Positions 1-8,041 of a DNA stretch of 64,000 bases are shown piece by piece (position 1 is the first letter of the stretch; each line of letters begins with the position of its first letter). The notes under the pieces were generated by a model that saw only the letters and a list, made by a program, of their open reading frames with translations, searched no databases and was not told the origin of the DNA. The position numbers were made by a program, and so were the translations under genes. Location of the stretch: contig NZ_SGUC01000012.1 of the NCBI RefSeq assembly GCF_005435165.1, positions 1 to 64,000 of the forward strand, given 5' to 3'. The DNA comes from Halorubrum sp. GN11_10-6_MGM. GTDB taxonomy: Archaea > Halobacteriota > Halobacteria > Halobacteriales > Haloferacaceae.

Positions 1-80
1 TACCGTGAAGTACTGGAGTGAGCGATCTTCTGGGAACCACGGGTCGCCGCCTGCCCATTCATACGGGAACCATCCCACTC

Positions 81-112
81 AGCCCACGGACAGCGCGTCC
101 GTGGGCTTTCTT
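81..112 (+). terminator. Hairpin terminator upstream of tRNA-Cys
   Basis: A perfect 11-bp inverted repeat (81-91 with 97-107) around a 5-nt loop is followed by a pyrimidine/T-rich tail. It would end a + strand transcript entering from the left. An open frame running in from the window edge stops with TGA at 19-21 and may be the tail of that upstream gene, but too little of it is present to name. Confidence 0.5.
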
Positions 113-159
113 CATATCCCGCGAACTACGCGCACAGCGGTCGTCACGCGCGACCGCTA

Positions 160-169
160 GGCTTAAACG
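160..169 (+). promoter_or_regulatory. Box A (TATA) of tRNA-Cys
   Basis: The sequence GGCTTAAACG lies about 28 nt before the first base of the tRNA. That is the normal distance between an archaeal box A and the transcription start. Confidence 0.5.
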
Positions 170-194
170 CTCAACAGCGGTACGTTCGCTTGGC

Positions 195-270
195 GCCAAG
201 GTGGCAGAGTCTGGTCAGACGCAGCGGCCTGCAGAGCCGCCCAACGCCGGTTCAAATCCGGCCCTTGGCT
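195..270 (+). tRNA. tRNA-Cys (GCA)
   Basis: The 76-nt cloverleaf has a 7-bp acceptor stem (GCCAAGG with CCTTGGC) and discriminator T, as expected for Cys. The anticodon stem GCGGC/GCCGC carries loop CTGCAGA, so the anticodon is GCA. The T loop is TTCAAAT. The last 11 bases (260-270) recur at 12382-12392, which makes this gene the likely attachment site of the accessory island that starts immediately downstream. Confidence 0.93.
260..270 (+). repeat. Putative attL: 3' end of tRNA-Cys
   Basis: GGCCCTTGGCT, the 3' acceptor strand of tRNA-Cys, is repeated in direct orientation at 12382-12392. Confidence 0.55.
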
Positions 271-434
271 CTCACACGTTACCCTAAAGCCCAAGACGAC
301 ATTGTCTGGGGCTTCACACCTTCTCGTGGACCGTATATCACCTTCTAAATACATTTGGCTGGTCAGTGAGATTCTCGTCTTTTACTGATGACGGTGGCAT
401 CAAGGAAAACCGGCTGGGAATATCTCTCTACCAT

Positions 435-656
435 CTATTCGTCGAGGTCGAGTGCAATATCAACCTCTCGCTCGACCTGTTCGTCAGTACGCGGCCCGTA
501 GAGAGATGTGAAACCGGCATCTTCCAGCACTTCTTCGAACTCCCACCGGGACAGTCCGGCCGCTTCGGCGGCACGTCCGAGCGAGAGGTCGCCAAGAGCG
601 TACCGGCCCACCGCTGTCGCCAACTTGTCTGATGGTTCATCACTCGAAGAGGCCAT
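435..656 (-). CDS. UPF0175-like small protein (antitoxin-type)
   Basis: This 73-residue acidic protein contains the signature LGDLSLGRAAEAAGLSRWEFEE followed by an AGF..LYGP segment. These are typical of the UPF0175 family, small helix-turn-helix-like proteins usually paired with PIN-domain toxins. Here no PIN or other toxin frame is seen in the 160 bases towards tRNA-Cys, nor on the other side before the ERCC4 nuclease gene. It therefore looks like an orphan antitoxin or a solitary regulator. The ATG at 656 is the only good start. The family is recognised by motif; the function is inferred. Confidence 0.7.
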   Translation of the reverse strand: MASSSDEPSDKLATAVGRYALGDLSLGRAAEAAGLSRWEFEEVLEDAGFTSLYGPRTDEQVEREVDIALDLDE

Positions 657-736
657 CGTACGTATCTTTGGAATCCATGGACGTAATAATATAGCTTCTC
701 TTTCGATGTCATTTCATCGAAATACGATAGACGCGC

Positions 737-1261
737 CTATATCGAATGGTCTGCCCCGTCAGAGTTGTCAAATCGTCGTAGCAGGCTGTGGCGGACGAGA
801 CAGAGAAACGCACAGCGTTCGGCTTGCTGTCGACAGTTGGCGAAATGAAACGCCACGTTGTAGTGGCGAGTCCACGCCGAGACGGTGCCCGCTATCTGGT
901 TCGGATGGATGTCTCGCCACGTCATGGGGCCACGATTGCAAAGCAGGGCTTCCCAAGACTCCTCTACGACGACCGTAAGGGGCTGTGTCCACTCGGCGGC
1001 CCGCTGCAGTTCGGACGTGAAACGGTCTCGTTCCCAGGTGAGTGCGGTGAGGAAGTCGTGCCCGGACTTTCGCTCAACCGCAAACTGAGGATGGTAGGTG
1101 TCTGCTTCTACATCATGTGCACAGTCGGCGGGGAGGGCGTAGTCGCCAGTCGAGAGTGTCACGTCACGCGTCTCGACTGCATATCCGTCGAACGTCCACG
1201 GCTGCTGTTCACGGTTGTCTCGCAGTACTGTGGTGGGAATCGTGTGTGGTGGTTCGTCCAT
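737..1261 (-). CDS. ERCC4-domain (XPF-type) nuclease
   Basis: This 174-residue protein consists almost only of an ERCC4 nuclease domain. An early LRDNREQ segment (about 13-19) supplies acidic residues, and the catalytic V-E-R-K-x3-D motif is at 62-69 (ERK 63-65, D69). XPF/Mus81/Hef-type enzymes cut 3'-flap or branched DNA with this motif. The helicase and helix-hairpin-helix parts of archaeal Hef/XPF are absent, so it is a stand-alone nuclease. It lies just upstream, towards tRNA-Cys, of a large SWIM protein encoded on the same strand (68-bp gap), and next to XPB-Bax1. This suggests a branched-DNA processing role in the island. The tail after residue 150 looks poorly conserved. Confidence 0.8.
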   Translation of the reverse strand: MDEPPHTIPTTVLRDNREQQPWTFDGYAVETRDVTLSTGDYALPADCAHDVEADTYHPQFAVERKSGHDFLTALTWERDRFTSELQRAAEWTQPLTVVVEESWEALLCNRGPMTWRDIHPNQIAGTVSAWTRHYNVAFHFANCRQQAERCAFLCLVRHSLLRRFDNSDGADHSI

Positions 1262-1329
1262 CTACCGAGCAATGGGGCTGGTATCGGACATGAACCCTCG
1301 TAGGAAGGTGAGCACCCTCACAGACTCGG

Positions 1330-3276
1330 TTAGAACCCTGCCTTTTCGAGTTCGTCGAGAAACGCCGGCCGGTTCGAGTGTTCGTCTTTGAGGAACCCGA
1401 CAAATTCCTCAAATCGCTCTTCGGGGACGAGCTCCTGCATCTCTTCCAAGTGGTCGGCAATCTCCCGATAGTGGCGCCGTCCGGTTTCGCCGGCGGCAAA
1501 CGGGATAAGCAGCTCCCGGTACTGCTCAAAGTACTCTACCGGGGCGACGCTGGCGACTGGCTCTCGGTATCGTTTCAGTAGGGAGAGGTCGTCACTGTCT
1601 TTCAGTTCAGCAAACGCTTTTTCGAGGTCGCCATCGTGGATGTACAGCTTGATGAGCTGCTGTCGGTCGTCCGCAAACTGTTGTTCGAACTCTTGGTGGA
1701 GCGATTGCCACTCCTGGTTATCGCAGATCTCTTTCAGCTCGTCGTAGGCTGCCCACTCCGTGTGGTCGAGGAACAACTGTTTCAGTGTGTCACGATAGCT
1801 GTCCGGGTTCCGCCCCTCGTAGAGGTCAGCGGCGAGCCAGCGAAGATTGCGTGTCGAGCCGAAGGTGTGGATGCCGTCTTCGATGACATCAATCGCCCGC
1901 TCTTCGTCTCCATCGTCTCTCAGTCGCTTGGCGTATTCTTTGCAGAAACGGGTGCTTTCGAGATAGACTTCCTCGTACAGCGCCGAAAGCGCTTCTTCCT
2001 CACCGAGTTCTTCGAGGGGATAAATGTACGTGGAGATAACACGCCGTGTCTGAAGCGAGGACGATATCTCTGTCTCGTCTGCACGTGATCCGGTCAGTTC
2101 GACATCGACGGTGTGTTCCTCGATGGTGGTCGGGTCGTCCACGCGAAGTTCCTCGAACGCGTCACCGACGAAGTACTCCAGTTTCAGTGTCCCGACACCC
2201 AGATGTTCGATATCAAGCGTCCCGCGGGTGAAATCGTCGGTGGTGAGCGGTCCGTCAGTGAAATCGGAGACATAGAGGATATCATCCACTCGGTCACGAT
2301 GGCGCTCCGATGTATCGTCTGTCGCCGACTCGTGCTCCGAAGGAGATTGCTTTCCCGATTTCACTATATCGAGATCGACGCCCGACACATGGGAATCTAG
2401 CGCCTCCAGCCAGTATTCGAGATCGTCAGCCGTCGTGCAGAGTGTCCGCAGCGCGTCGTCGTAGTAGTCACTGGCGAACCCGTGGTCGGCTTCGATGAAC
2501 TCCCGGCAGAGATACTCGATATACGGTTGTTTTTGTTCGTGGTCGAGACCCTGTTCCACGACCGTCTCCGCGTACGACTTGATAGCTCGCTCGATTTCAC
2601 GTCCGTAATGCCCTCCGCTGTCGTCGACCCGGTTAAGGTTCTCGCGGATTGTCTCTGCAATCGCTCGGTAGATATCCGTCGCCGAATCGATGTGGCCTCG
2701 CTCCCGATGTGTCTCCGCGAGGTCGTGGTACTGTGAGAAGTCGATGTACGTGTCGTGTTCGACCATCCCCCGACGACCGGCCGCATCCTCGAACAACTGA
2801 CCGATCTCTTGTTTGTAGTCGTAGACCGTCTTGCCGGTGGCTTCGCCCGTGAACGCAACGAAACGGTCACAGATGTCACGGTCGTCTTCGATGACTTCGA
2901 GCAGAAACGTTCGGAGGTCCGCAACGGCCGTTTGTTCGACCAGAGCCTCGATATCGACAGTTTCCGACACCGTCCTGTCTGAATCATCAGCGTTGCTGCC
3001 CGTCCCGGTATCACGGTCGTCGACGGCCAACAGGACTGCGACGATGTGCTTGCAATCTCCTGCGTAGTCGTACGGACAGCTACAGCGGGTACGGATGGGG
3101 TCGGTCGTTACGTCGATAGCCACGTCGTAATAGTTGGAGCCCCGGACAGTTGCGCTGATTTCGCCGCCGTCGATATGCAGTTCCTGAACACGGTCTTGCT
3201 GGTAGTAGTTGCGTCCCCGTTCGAAAGATTGCTCGGTGCAGAGAGCCCGGATCTCTTCCGGCGTCGGGTAGTCCAT
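1330..3276 (-). CDS. Large SWIM zinc-finger protein
   Basis: The 648-residue protein begins with an N-terminal region shared with the small SWIM protein at 8034-8834 (FERGRNYY, G-S-N-Y-Y-D). It then has a SWIM finger C-x-C-x7-C-x-H at residues 65-77 (C65, C67, C75, H77). SWIM domains bind DNA or proteins and often accompany SNF2/XPB-type helicases. The remaining 550 residues are acidic and helical, with repeat-like helices (about 430-640) that could be TPR/HEAT-like, probably a scaffold. It is divergent from the XPB-Bax1 operon (91-bp shared intergenic space), so the two may be co-regulated. No catalytic motif is visible. The family call is firm; the role is inferred. Confidence 0.8.
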   Translation of the reverse strand: MDYPTPEEIRALCTEQSFERGRNYYQQDRVQELHIDGGEISATVRGSNYYDVAIDVTTDPIRTRCSCPYDYAGDCKHIVAVLLAVDDRDTGTGSNADDSDRTVSETVDIEALVEQTAVADLRTFLLEVIEDDRDICDRFVAFTGEATGKTVYDYKQEIGQLFEDAAGRRGMVEHDTYIDFSQYHDLAETHRERGHIDSATDIYRAIAETIRENLNRVDDSGGHYGREIERAIKSYAETVVEQGLDHEQKQPYIEYLCREFIEADHGFASDYYDDALRTLCTTADDLEYWLEALDSHVSGVDLDIVKSGKQSPSEHESATDDTSERHRDRVDDILYVSDFTDGPLTTDDFTRGTLDIEHLGVGTLKLEYFVGDAFEELRVDDPTTIEEHTVDVELTGSRADETEISSSLQTRRVISTYIYPLEELGEEEALSALYEEVYLESTRFCKEYAKRLRDDGDEERAIDVIEDGIHTFGSTRNLRWLAADLYEGRNPDSYRDTLKQLFLDHTEWAAYDELKEICDNQEWQSLHQEFEQQFADDRQQLIKLYIHDGDLEKAFAELKDSDDLSLLKRYREPVASVAPVEYFEQYRELLIPFAAGETGRRHYREIADHLEEMQELVPEERFEEFVGFLKDEHSNRPAFLDELEKAGF

Positions 3277-3367
3277 CTGTTACGTCCTCCTACCACGTTC
3301 GAGACCGAAAACGTACTGCTGTACCCAACAGATTGAATCGTACTTGGCGCGTGCGTTCACACACTGA

Positions 3368-4780
3368 ATGCGGCTCGAATTCGACGACGGCACGCTGGTG
3401 CTTCACGACGCACCCGAAACAGTCCCGTACGCGGAGTGGGACGACCGCGTCGACGAGTATCGCGCGCAAGCCTATCGATATCGAGCACTGCTAGACTGGG
3501 CTGGGCACTGGACAGATGACGATGAACAAGCCACACTACAAGACGGATTTACGCACGACATCGAAGATACTGCCCGAGCCTATCCTGACTTGGCCCTGAC
3601 GCCAGCGCTCCAAATCGAGCCACGTGACTACCAGCAGGCTGCCCTCGACGCGTGGCGTACACACGACCGGCAAGGCTCCGTTATCTTGCCGACTGGCAGC
3701 GGGAAGACCTTCCTCGGATTGCAGGCGATTGCCGACGCCGGCGTGAGCGCGCTCGTGGTCACACCGACGATTGACCTCATGAACCAGTGGCACGCAACAC
3801 TCACCAACGCGTTCGGTGACCAACTCACAGACGATATCGGCGTCCTCGGTGGTGGGAGTCACGATATCGGAGCAGTAACCGTCACAACTTACGACAGCGC
3901 CTACCGCTATATCGACGAGTACGGCGACCAGTTTGGTCTACTCATCACCGACGAGACGCACCATCTCGCGGCCGAAACATACCTCCAGATTCCCGAAATG
4001 ACGATTGCGCCCTACCGGTTGGGCCTCACAGCGACCTACGAGCGCGCTGACGGCCGCGAAGAACTCCTCGAAGACCGGATGGGACCGGTCGTCTATCGAG
4101 AGGCCGTCGATAATCTTGCGGGCGAATTCCTCAGTGAGTACGAAACCATCCAGATGTCCGTAGAACTTACCAGCGAGGAACGGACCGAATACGACGACGA
4201 GTATCAGATCTACCGGGACTACGTCGACAGTCACGACTTCGATCTCTGGAAAGAGCAAGGCTACGCGGAGTTTCTCAAGCGGACCGCTTACGACCCGCAA
4301 GGGCGACGGGCGCTCGTCGCAAAGCAGCGAGCCGAACGCATCGCTCGCACTGCGACCAAGAAACTCGATACACTCGATAATCTGCTCAAACGTCACCACG
4401 ATGACCGCGTTATCGTCTTCACCGCGAACAACGATTTCGCCTACGACATTTCGCGGGAGTTCATTCTCCCGTGTATCACCCACCAGACCGACACCGACGA
4501 GCGCACCGAGATTCTCGAACGGTTCCGCTCCGGGGAGTACTCCATGCTGGCTACTTCGCAGGTACTCGATGAAGGGATCGATGTCCCCGCAGCCAATGTC
4601 GGTATTATCCTCTCGGGAAGCGCTTCGAAGCGACAGTACGCCCAACGGCTCGGCCGAATCCTCCGCCCTACTGATGACCGCCAGCCAGCACGGCTCTACG
4701 AGATTATTACGACCGACACGATGGAGACGTACGTCTCCCAGCGACGCCGTGATGGGGTGAGTAGCAGTGCTGACAGCTGA
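3368..4780 (+). CDS. xpb: XPB-like superfamily 2 DNA helicase
   Basis: This 470-residue helicase has an N-terminal damage-recognition-like segment (1-85), a Q-type motif (PRDYQQAALDAW), Walker A PTGSGKT at 108-114, motif II DETH at 195-198 and motif III GLTAT. The second RecA domain shows VFTANN, ATSQVLDEGIDVP and QRLGRILRP. This arrangement and size match archaeal XPB. The last 14 bases overlap the next gene, a Bax1-like nuclease known as the partner of archaeal XPB; the pair unwinds and cuts DNA in a bubble/NER-like manner. The start ATG at 3368 gives the full N-domain. It is probably the first gene of a two-gene operon reading away from the large SWIM gene. Confidence 0.9.
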   Translation: MRLEFDDGTLVLHDAPETVPYAEWDDRVDEYRAQAYRYRALLDWAGHWTDDDEQATLQDGFTHDIEDTARAYPDLALTPALQIEPRDYQQAALDAWRTHDRQGSVILPTGSGKTFLGLQAIADAGVSALVVTPTIDLMNQWHATLTNAFGDQLTDDIGVLGGGSHDIGAVTVTTYDSAYRYIDEYGDQFGLLITDETHHLAAETYLQIPEMTIAPYRLGLTATYERADGREELLEDRMGPVVYREAVDNLAGEFLSEYETIQMSVELTSEERTEYDDEYQIYRDYVDSHDFDLWKEQGYAEFLKRTAYDPQGRRALVAKQRAERIARTATKKLDTLDNLLKRHHDDRVIVFTANNDFAYDISREFILPCITHQTDTDERTEILERFRSGEYSMLATSQVLDEGIDVPAANVGIILSGSASKRQYAQRLGRILRPTDDRQPARLYEIITTDTMETYVSQRRRDGVSSSADS

Positions 4781-6116
4781 TCTCGCACGGTCACGAACAC
4801 GTGAGGGGGAGGTTCGGCCGCTTTTTATTGATATGTCCGACGAGCAGTATCGGGAGACGGCAGCCACACTTATCGACCTCTTCGAATCCCATCTCGGTGA
4901 ACCCAAAGGCGACCTTGAAGCTGCCATCGACGAACTGACTGTCGACGACACCGACTACAAGATCGTTCAGGGATTGGCGAAGCTACTGAAAGACGAGTGT
5001 GACTTCAAGCAACAGGCCGCTGTCGAGCCGCGCGAGATTCGCCAGCGACTGTTCGAACGCGCGAACGACAGCTACCCGATCGTTCGCCAGCCGACCCTCG
5101 GCGAAGACACACAGAAACTCGAAGTGTACAGCGCAGTCGCCGACGAACTCGGCATCTCACTCGAAGCGTGCTACCGAGGTATGTACGCGGATCTGGACGA
5201 TAACAAACGACTGGTGCGGTTCGGGGAGCAGACTGTCGACGGGTATGACGAGGAAGAGAGTGACACATCGACGACCAAGCTGACCGGAAACAGCGAGCAG
5301 GAGTACGACCAGACCGAACAGACTGTCGACTGGTTGCTGGCGCGGTACAATCTGGCGTTGGCCCAAGCCGTTCTCTATGACGCTTCGGAAATGCGGATTC
5401 GTGTGTGGGACCACTTCGGCACGGTGTTTAGCTACGTGAAATTGTTCGGGCTAATGCACCGGATCTATCCAATCGATGTCGACGGGACCCGCGTCGACAG
5501 TAAGGACGACGCCGCCGGCTACGAAGCAGAACTCGACGGTCCAGTGTCGCTGTTTCGGAAGTCCCAGAAGTACGGTATACGGATGGCGAACTTCCTGCCG
5601 GCCCTGCCACTGTGTGACCGTTGGGAAATGAACGCCGAAATTCTCGACGACGACGCAACCCGTACCAGCCATCAGTTCACGCTTGACACCACTGATGGGC
5701 TCGTCTCGCACTACAGCACCGGTCAGCAGTTCGATAGCGATATCGAACGAACGCTTGCCCGGAAGTGGGAGCGAGCAAACACCGAATGGGAACTCCAGCG
5801 AGAAGACGACGTGTTCGACCTTGGAGACGAGGTGATGATTCCGGATTTCGCCATCGAACATCCCGACGGCCGACGGGCGATTCTGGAGGTTGTCGGCTTT
5901 TGGACCCCGGAGTACTTGGCGTCGAAGCTGGCGAAGATTCGGCACGTCGACGCCGACAATTTCGTGTTAGCGGTTTCGGAGCGACTCGACTGTGCTGACG
6001 AAGACTTTGGGGACGCCGCGGATCGCGTATTGTGGTTCAAGAGTGGGATTCACGTCTACGACATAGTCGAGTTAGCCGAGGCATACGCGTCGGCCACCGA
6101 GATGGACCGTCGTTGA
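4767..6116 (+). CDS. bax1: Bax1-like nuclease (DUF790), XPB partner
   Basis: The 449-residue protein opens with the DUF790 N-terminus (MLTADLARSR, then REGEVRPLFI). It ends with a PD-(D/E)xK-like nuclease region containing E-D-D-V-F-D-L-G-D-E, PDFAIEHP and LEVVGFW (about 350-385), with the expected D...E-x-V spacing. Bax1 (binds archaeal XPB) is a structure-specific endonuclease that works with XPB helicase. The genes overlap by 14 nt, implying translational coupling and a fixed complex. Length and gene order agree with other archaeal xpb-bax1 pairs. Its presence within a tRNA-linked island suggests that this copy is horizontally acquired. Confidence 0.88.
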   Translation: MLTADLARSRTREGEVRPLFIDMSDEQYRETAATLIDLFESHLGEPKGDLEAAIDELTVDDTDYKIVQGLAKLLKDECDFKQQAAVEPREIRQRLFERANDSYPIVRQPTLGEDTQKLEVYSAVADELGISLEACYRGMYADLDDNKRLVRFGEQTVDGYDEEESDTSTTKLTGNSEQEYDQTEQTVDWLLARYNLALAQAVLYDASEMRIRVWDHFGTVFSYVKLFGLMHRIYPIDVDGTRVDSKDDAAGYEAELDGPVSLFRKSQKYGIRMANFLPALPLCDRWEMNAEILDDDATRTSHQFTLDTTDGLVSHYSTGQQFDSDIERTLARKWERANTEWELQREDDVFDLGDEVMIPDFAIEHPDGRRAILEVVGFWTPEYLASKLAKIRHVDADNFVLAVSERLDCADEDFGDAADRVLWFKSGIHVYDIVELAEAYASATEMDRR

Positions 6117-6180
6117 ACGCGCGGCGACGCACGCTCACTTCGGCGAGGTTTCAAGTCCCAAGAGTACCTATCGATATTCA

Positions 6181-6471
6181 ATGGCGACCCAGCAGTATCG
6201 AATCGTCTCTGCCGAAGACTCGGAGATTCACGGGGAGCCCCATATAGAGGGGAGCCGCGTCACCGTCCAGGATGTGCACGCACGCGTTGAAAAGCGCGGA
6301 CTCGCCCCCGGACGAGTCGCCGAGCGATACAACTTAGACATCGCAGATATCTACGAGGCGCTCGCGTATTATCACAACAATCCCGATGAGATGCGACGGG
6401 TTGAGAAGCGCCACGAGCGAGCGGCCACCGAAGCCAGAAAGCGGTCGTCACTCACGCCACCCGATAACTGA
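6181..6471 (+). CDS. DUF433 antitoxin-like protein
   Basis: This 96-residue protein has the DUF433 pattern: a short strand, HGEPHIEGSRVTVQDV (about 19-34), and a helix-turn-helix-like segment APGRVAERYNLDIADIYEALAYYHNNPDEM. DUF433 proteins are DNA-binding antitoxins usually encoded just before a DUF5615 PIN-like toxin, which is exactly the next gene (3-bp spacing). The C-terminal basic helix probably holds the partner. The start at 6181 fits the family N-terminus. Confidence 0.85.
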   Translation: MATQQYRIVSAEDSEIHGEPHIEGSRVTVQDVHARVEKRGLAPGRVAERYNLDIADIYEALAYYHNNPDEMRRVEKRHERAATEARKRSSLTPPDN

Positions 6472-6474
6472 TCG

Positions 6475-6819
6475 ATGACGTATCGGCTCATCCTCGACGA
6501 GAACGTCGAACACGAGGTACTCCATCGGCTTGAGAACTACGGACATGACGCTGAACACGTCGATTTTGTGCCCGAGTTCGGAAAGGAGACTGCCGACCAT
6601 CCGATCGCACGGTATTCGCTCGACACCGATCGCGTGATTGTGACATACGACGACGACTTCGTACTTGAAGTGGACGAAGGGCTGTATCGAGCGGTATTGT
6701 ATTTCGACGATGCAACGCTTTCTGTCGAGCAGGTCGCAGATATCATCCACACCGTTTCGCAGAACTACCCACAGGCGGAGTTGCAGGGTCTTGAGTACGT
6801 TGGCGAGGAATGGCTCTGA
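6475..6819 (+). CDS. DUF5615 PIN-like toxin
   Basis: The 114-residue protein begins RLILDENVEHEVLHRLENYGHDAEHV, the typical opening of DUF5615 PIN-like nucleases (Mut7-C/PIN fold). Acidic residues at D8, E9 and E12, and the later VIVTYDDDFVLE (about 58-69), give a PIN-type metal site. It follows the DUF433 gene after 3 bp, so the two form a VapBC-like toxin-antitoxin module. It may stabilise the island, since loss of the island would leave free toxin; that last point is inference. Confidence 0.85.
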   Translation: MTYRLILDENVEHEVLHRLENYGHDAEHVDFVPEFGKETADHPIARYSLDTDRVIVTYDDDFVLEVDEGLYRAVLYFDDATLSVEQVADIIHTVSQNYPQAELQGLEYVGEEWL

Positions 6820-6896
6820 GCGACGGCCCGGTCACCTCGAAGCTCAAATGTGGCGAGCTCCCTCATGAGAACCTTTCTGTGAAACCCGCTGTATGT

Positions 6897-7265
6897 TCAG
6901 CCCAATCGCCCGCCGTCGCCGTTCCAGTAGTGCCAGTCGTCGACGGCTTCTCTGGTATCGCTGTCTCCGTCGAGCACTTCGAGTTGTGACAGTGGCACGC
7001 CAAATTCCCGGTCCATCCACTCCACGAGAACGAACATCTCCCTGTTGCTGACGACTTCGTCCGTCATGCCTACGACTGGCACCTCTTCATCCTCTCTCAG
7101 CGGGGAGATCGTTCGCTCCTCGATACATCGTGCCTGGAATGGGAACGTCATCTCGCGTTCGAGGTGATAGCACCAGCTGATAGCCATCTCATCTGCCGTG
7201 TAGGCATCAGTGAGTATCTCCCTCCGAATGCGCTTGTTTCGCTCTTCGTCTGTCTCCTGCGTCAT
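6897..7265 (-). CDS. CcbP-like calcium-binding-type protein
   Basis: The 122-residue acidic protein contains ILTDAY..DE.AISWCYHLEREMTFPFQARC. This resembles the family around cyanobacterial CcbP (I-V-D-x-Y-x(3)E-x(3)-W-x-Y-Y-L-E-x(3)F-P-F). A small beta-barrel with acidic surface residues follows. It is the last gene of a four-gene minus-strand operon; its start overlaps the stop of the pRiA4b ORF-3-like gene by 4 nt (ATGA). The cyanobacterial founder binds Ca2+; whether this one does is unknown. Family assignment rests on the motif only. Confidence 0.6.
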   Translation of the reverse strand: MTQETDEERNKRIRREILTDAYTADEMAISWCYHLEREMTFPFQARCIEERTISPLREDEEVPVVGMTDEVVSNREMFVLVEWMDREFGVPLSQLEVLDGDSDTREAVDDWHYWNGDGGRLG

Positions 7266-8041
7266 GGTCGCTTCTCCCTGACAACCGCAGCCGTGTCGGT
7301 CGACGTAATCACGTCGTTGTCGTCAAGAACCGTCTCAAGTTCATCAGGTTCGTAGACCTCCTTGACGATGCAGTAGTAGTGCGACGGCGTGCCGAAATCG
7401 TAGACCAGACCGAGTCGGTCCCCCTCCCAGAGCCCGGCACGCTCGGCGACCTCTGCAATCGTCATCTCGCTCGCTCTCGTATATGAACGGTCACCCGCTT
7501 CTTCGTACTGGTGGTCTGGAAGCACGTTGAGACTGGAGTCGAGATACTCGTCTTCGAGGCCGTACATCCGGAGATGAAAGTCATCGAGCGTGGTGAACCG
7601 ACAGACGAGCCTGTCCAGTTCTGCCATCGTCGTCTCGGGGCTGACGACGATGTCGTACCACTCGTCTCGCGCACGCCCTTTCTGCTTCCACCGGAGACGA
7701 TACCCGACGGTTCCGATTTTCTCGGCGATGTCGTCGTCGCCTCGTTCTTGTGCTTCCCCTACTGCGCTCTGCGTGTTCGACCAGCAGTACGAACAAATCT
7801 CGTCCGGTGCATCGCCCTCGAATCCGTCTTTGTCGATATCATGGTCAGCTGTGAAGTCAGCGAACGAAACGCGTTGATCGCCGGGACGACGGTAACCCCT
7901 ACTGCACATCTTTTCGCCGGATACACGCGGACCGAGTGAAAATCGAGACTCCGCCTCAGACTGGTCGGCATCCATATCGATAATATGCGCTACTGTGCCG
8001 CTCCCGATTTCGATGACGAATCGGTCTGTTAGCTCACCCAT
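7262..8041 (-). CDS. Plasmid pRiA4b ORF-3-like protein
   Basis: The 259-residue protein has, from about residue 110, the fold pattern of the pRiA4b ORF-3 family: a strand YRLRWKQKG, W-Y-D-I-V-V, T-x-x-E-L-D-R-L-V, H-L-R-M-Y, then Y-D-F-G-x-x-x-x-Y and V-K-E-V. The N-terminal 100 residues contain two CxxC-type or single cysteines (CSRGYRR, CSYCWS) and look zinc-related. The family is common on plasmids and near SWIM proteins and helicases, but its biochemical role is not established. The start overlaps the SWIM gene by 8 nt and the stop overlaps the CcbP-like gene by 4 nt. Confidence 0.65.
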   Translation of the reverse strand: MGELTDRFVIEIGSGTVAHIIDMDADQSEAESRFSLGPRVSGEKMCSRGYRRPGDQRVSFADFTADHDIDKDGFEGDAPDEICSYCWSNTQSAVGEAQERGDDDIAEKIGTVGYRLRWKQKGRARDEWYDIVVSPETTMAELDRLVCRFTTLDDFHLRMYGLEDEYLDSSLNVLPDHQYEEAGDRSYTRASEMTIAEVAERAGLWEGDRLGLVYDFGTPSHYYCIVKEVYEPDELETVLDDNDVITSTDTAAVVREKRP

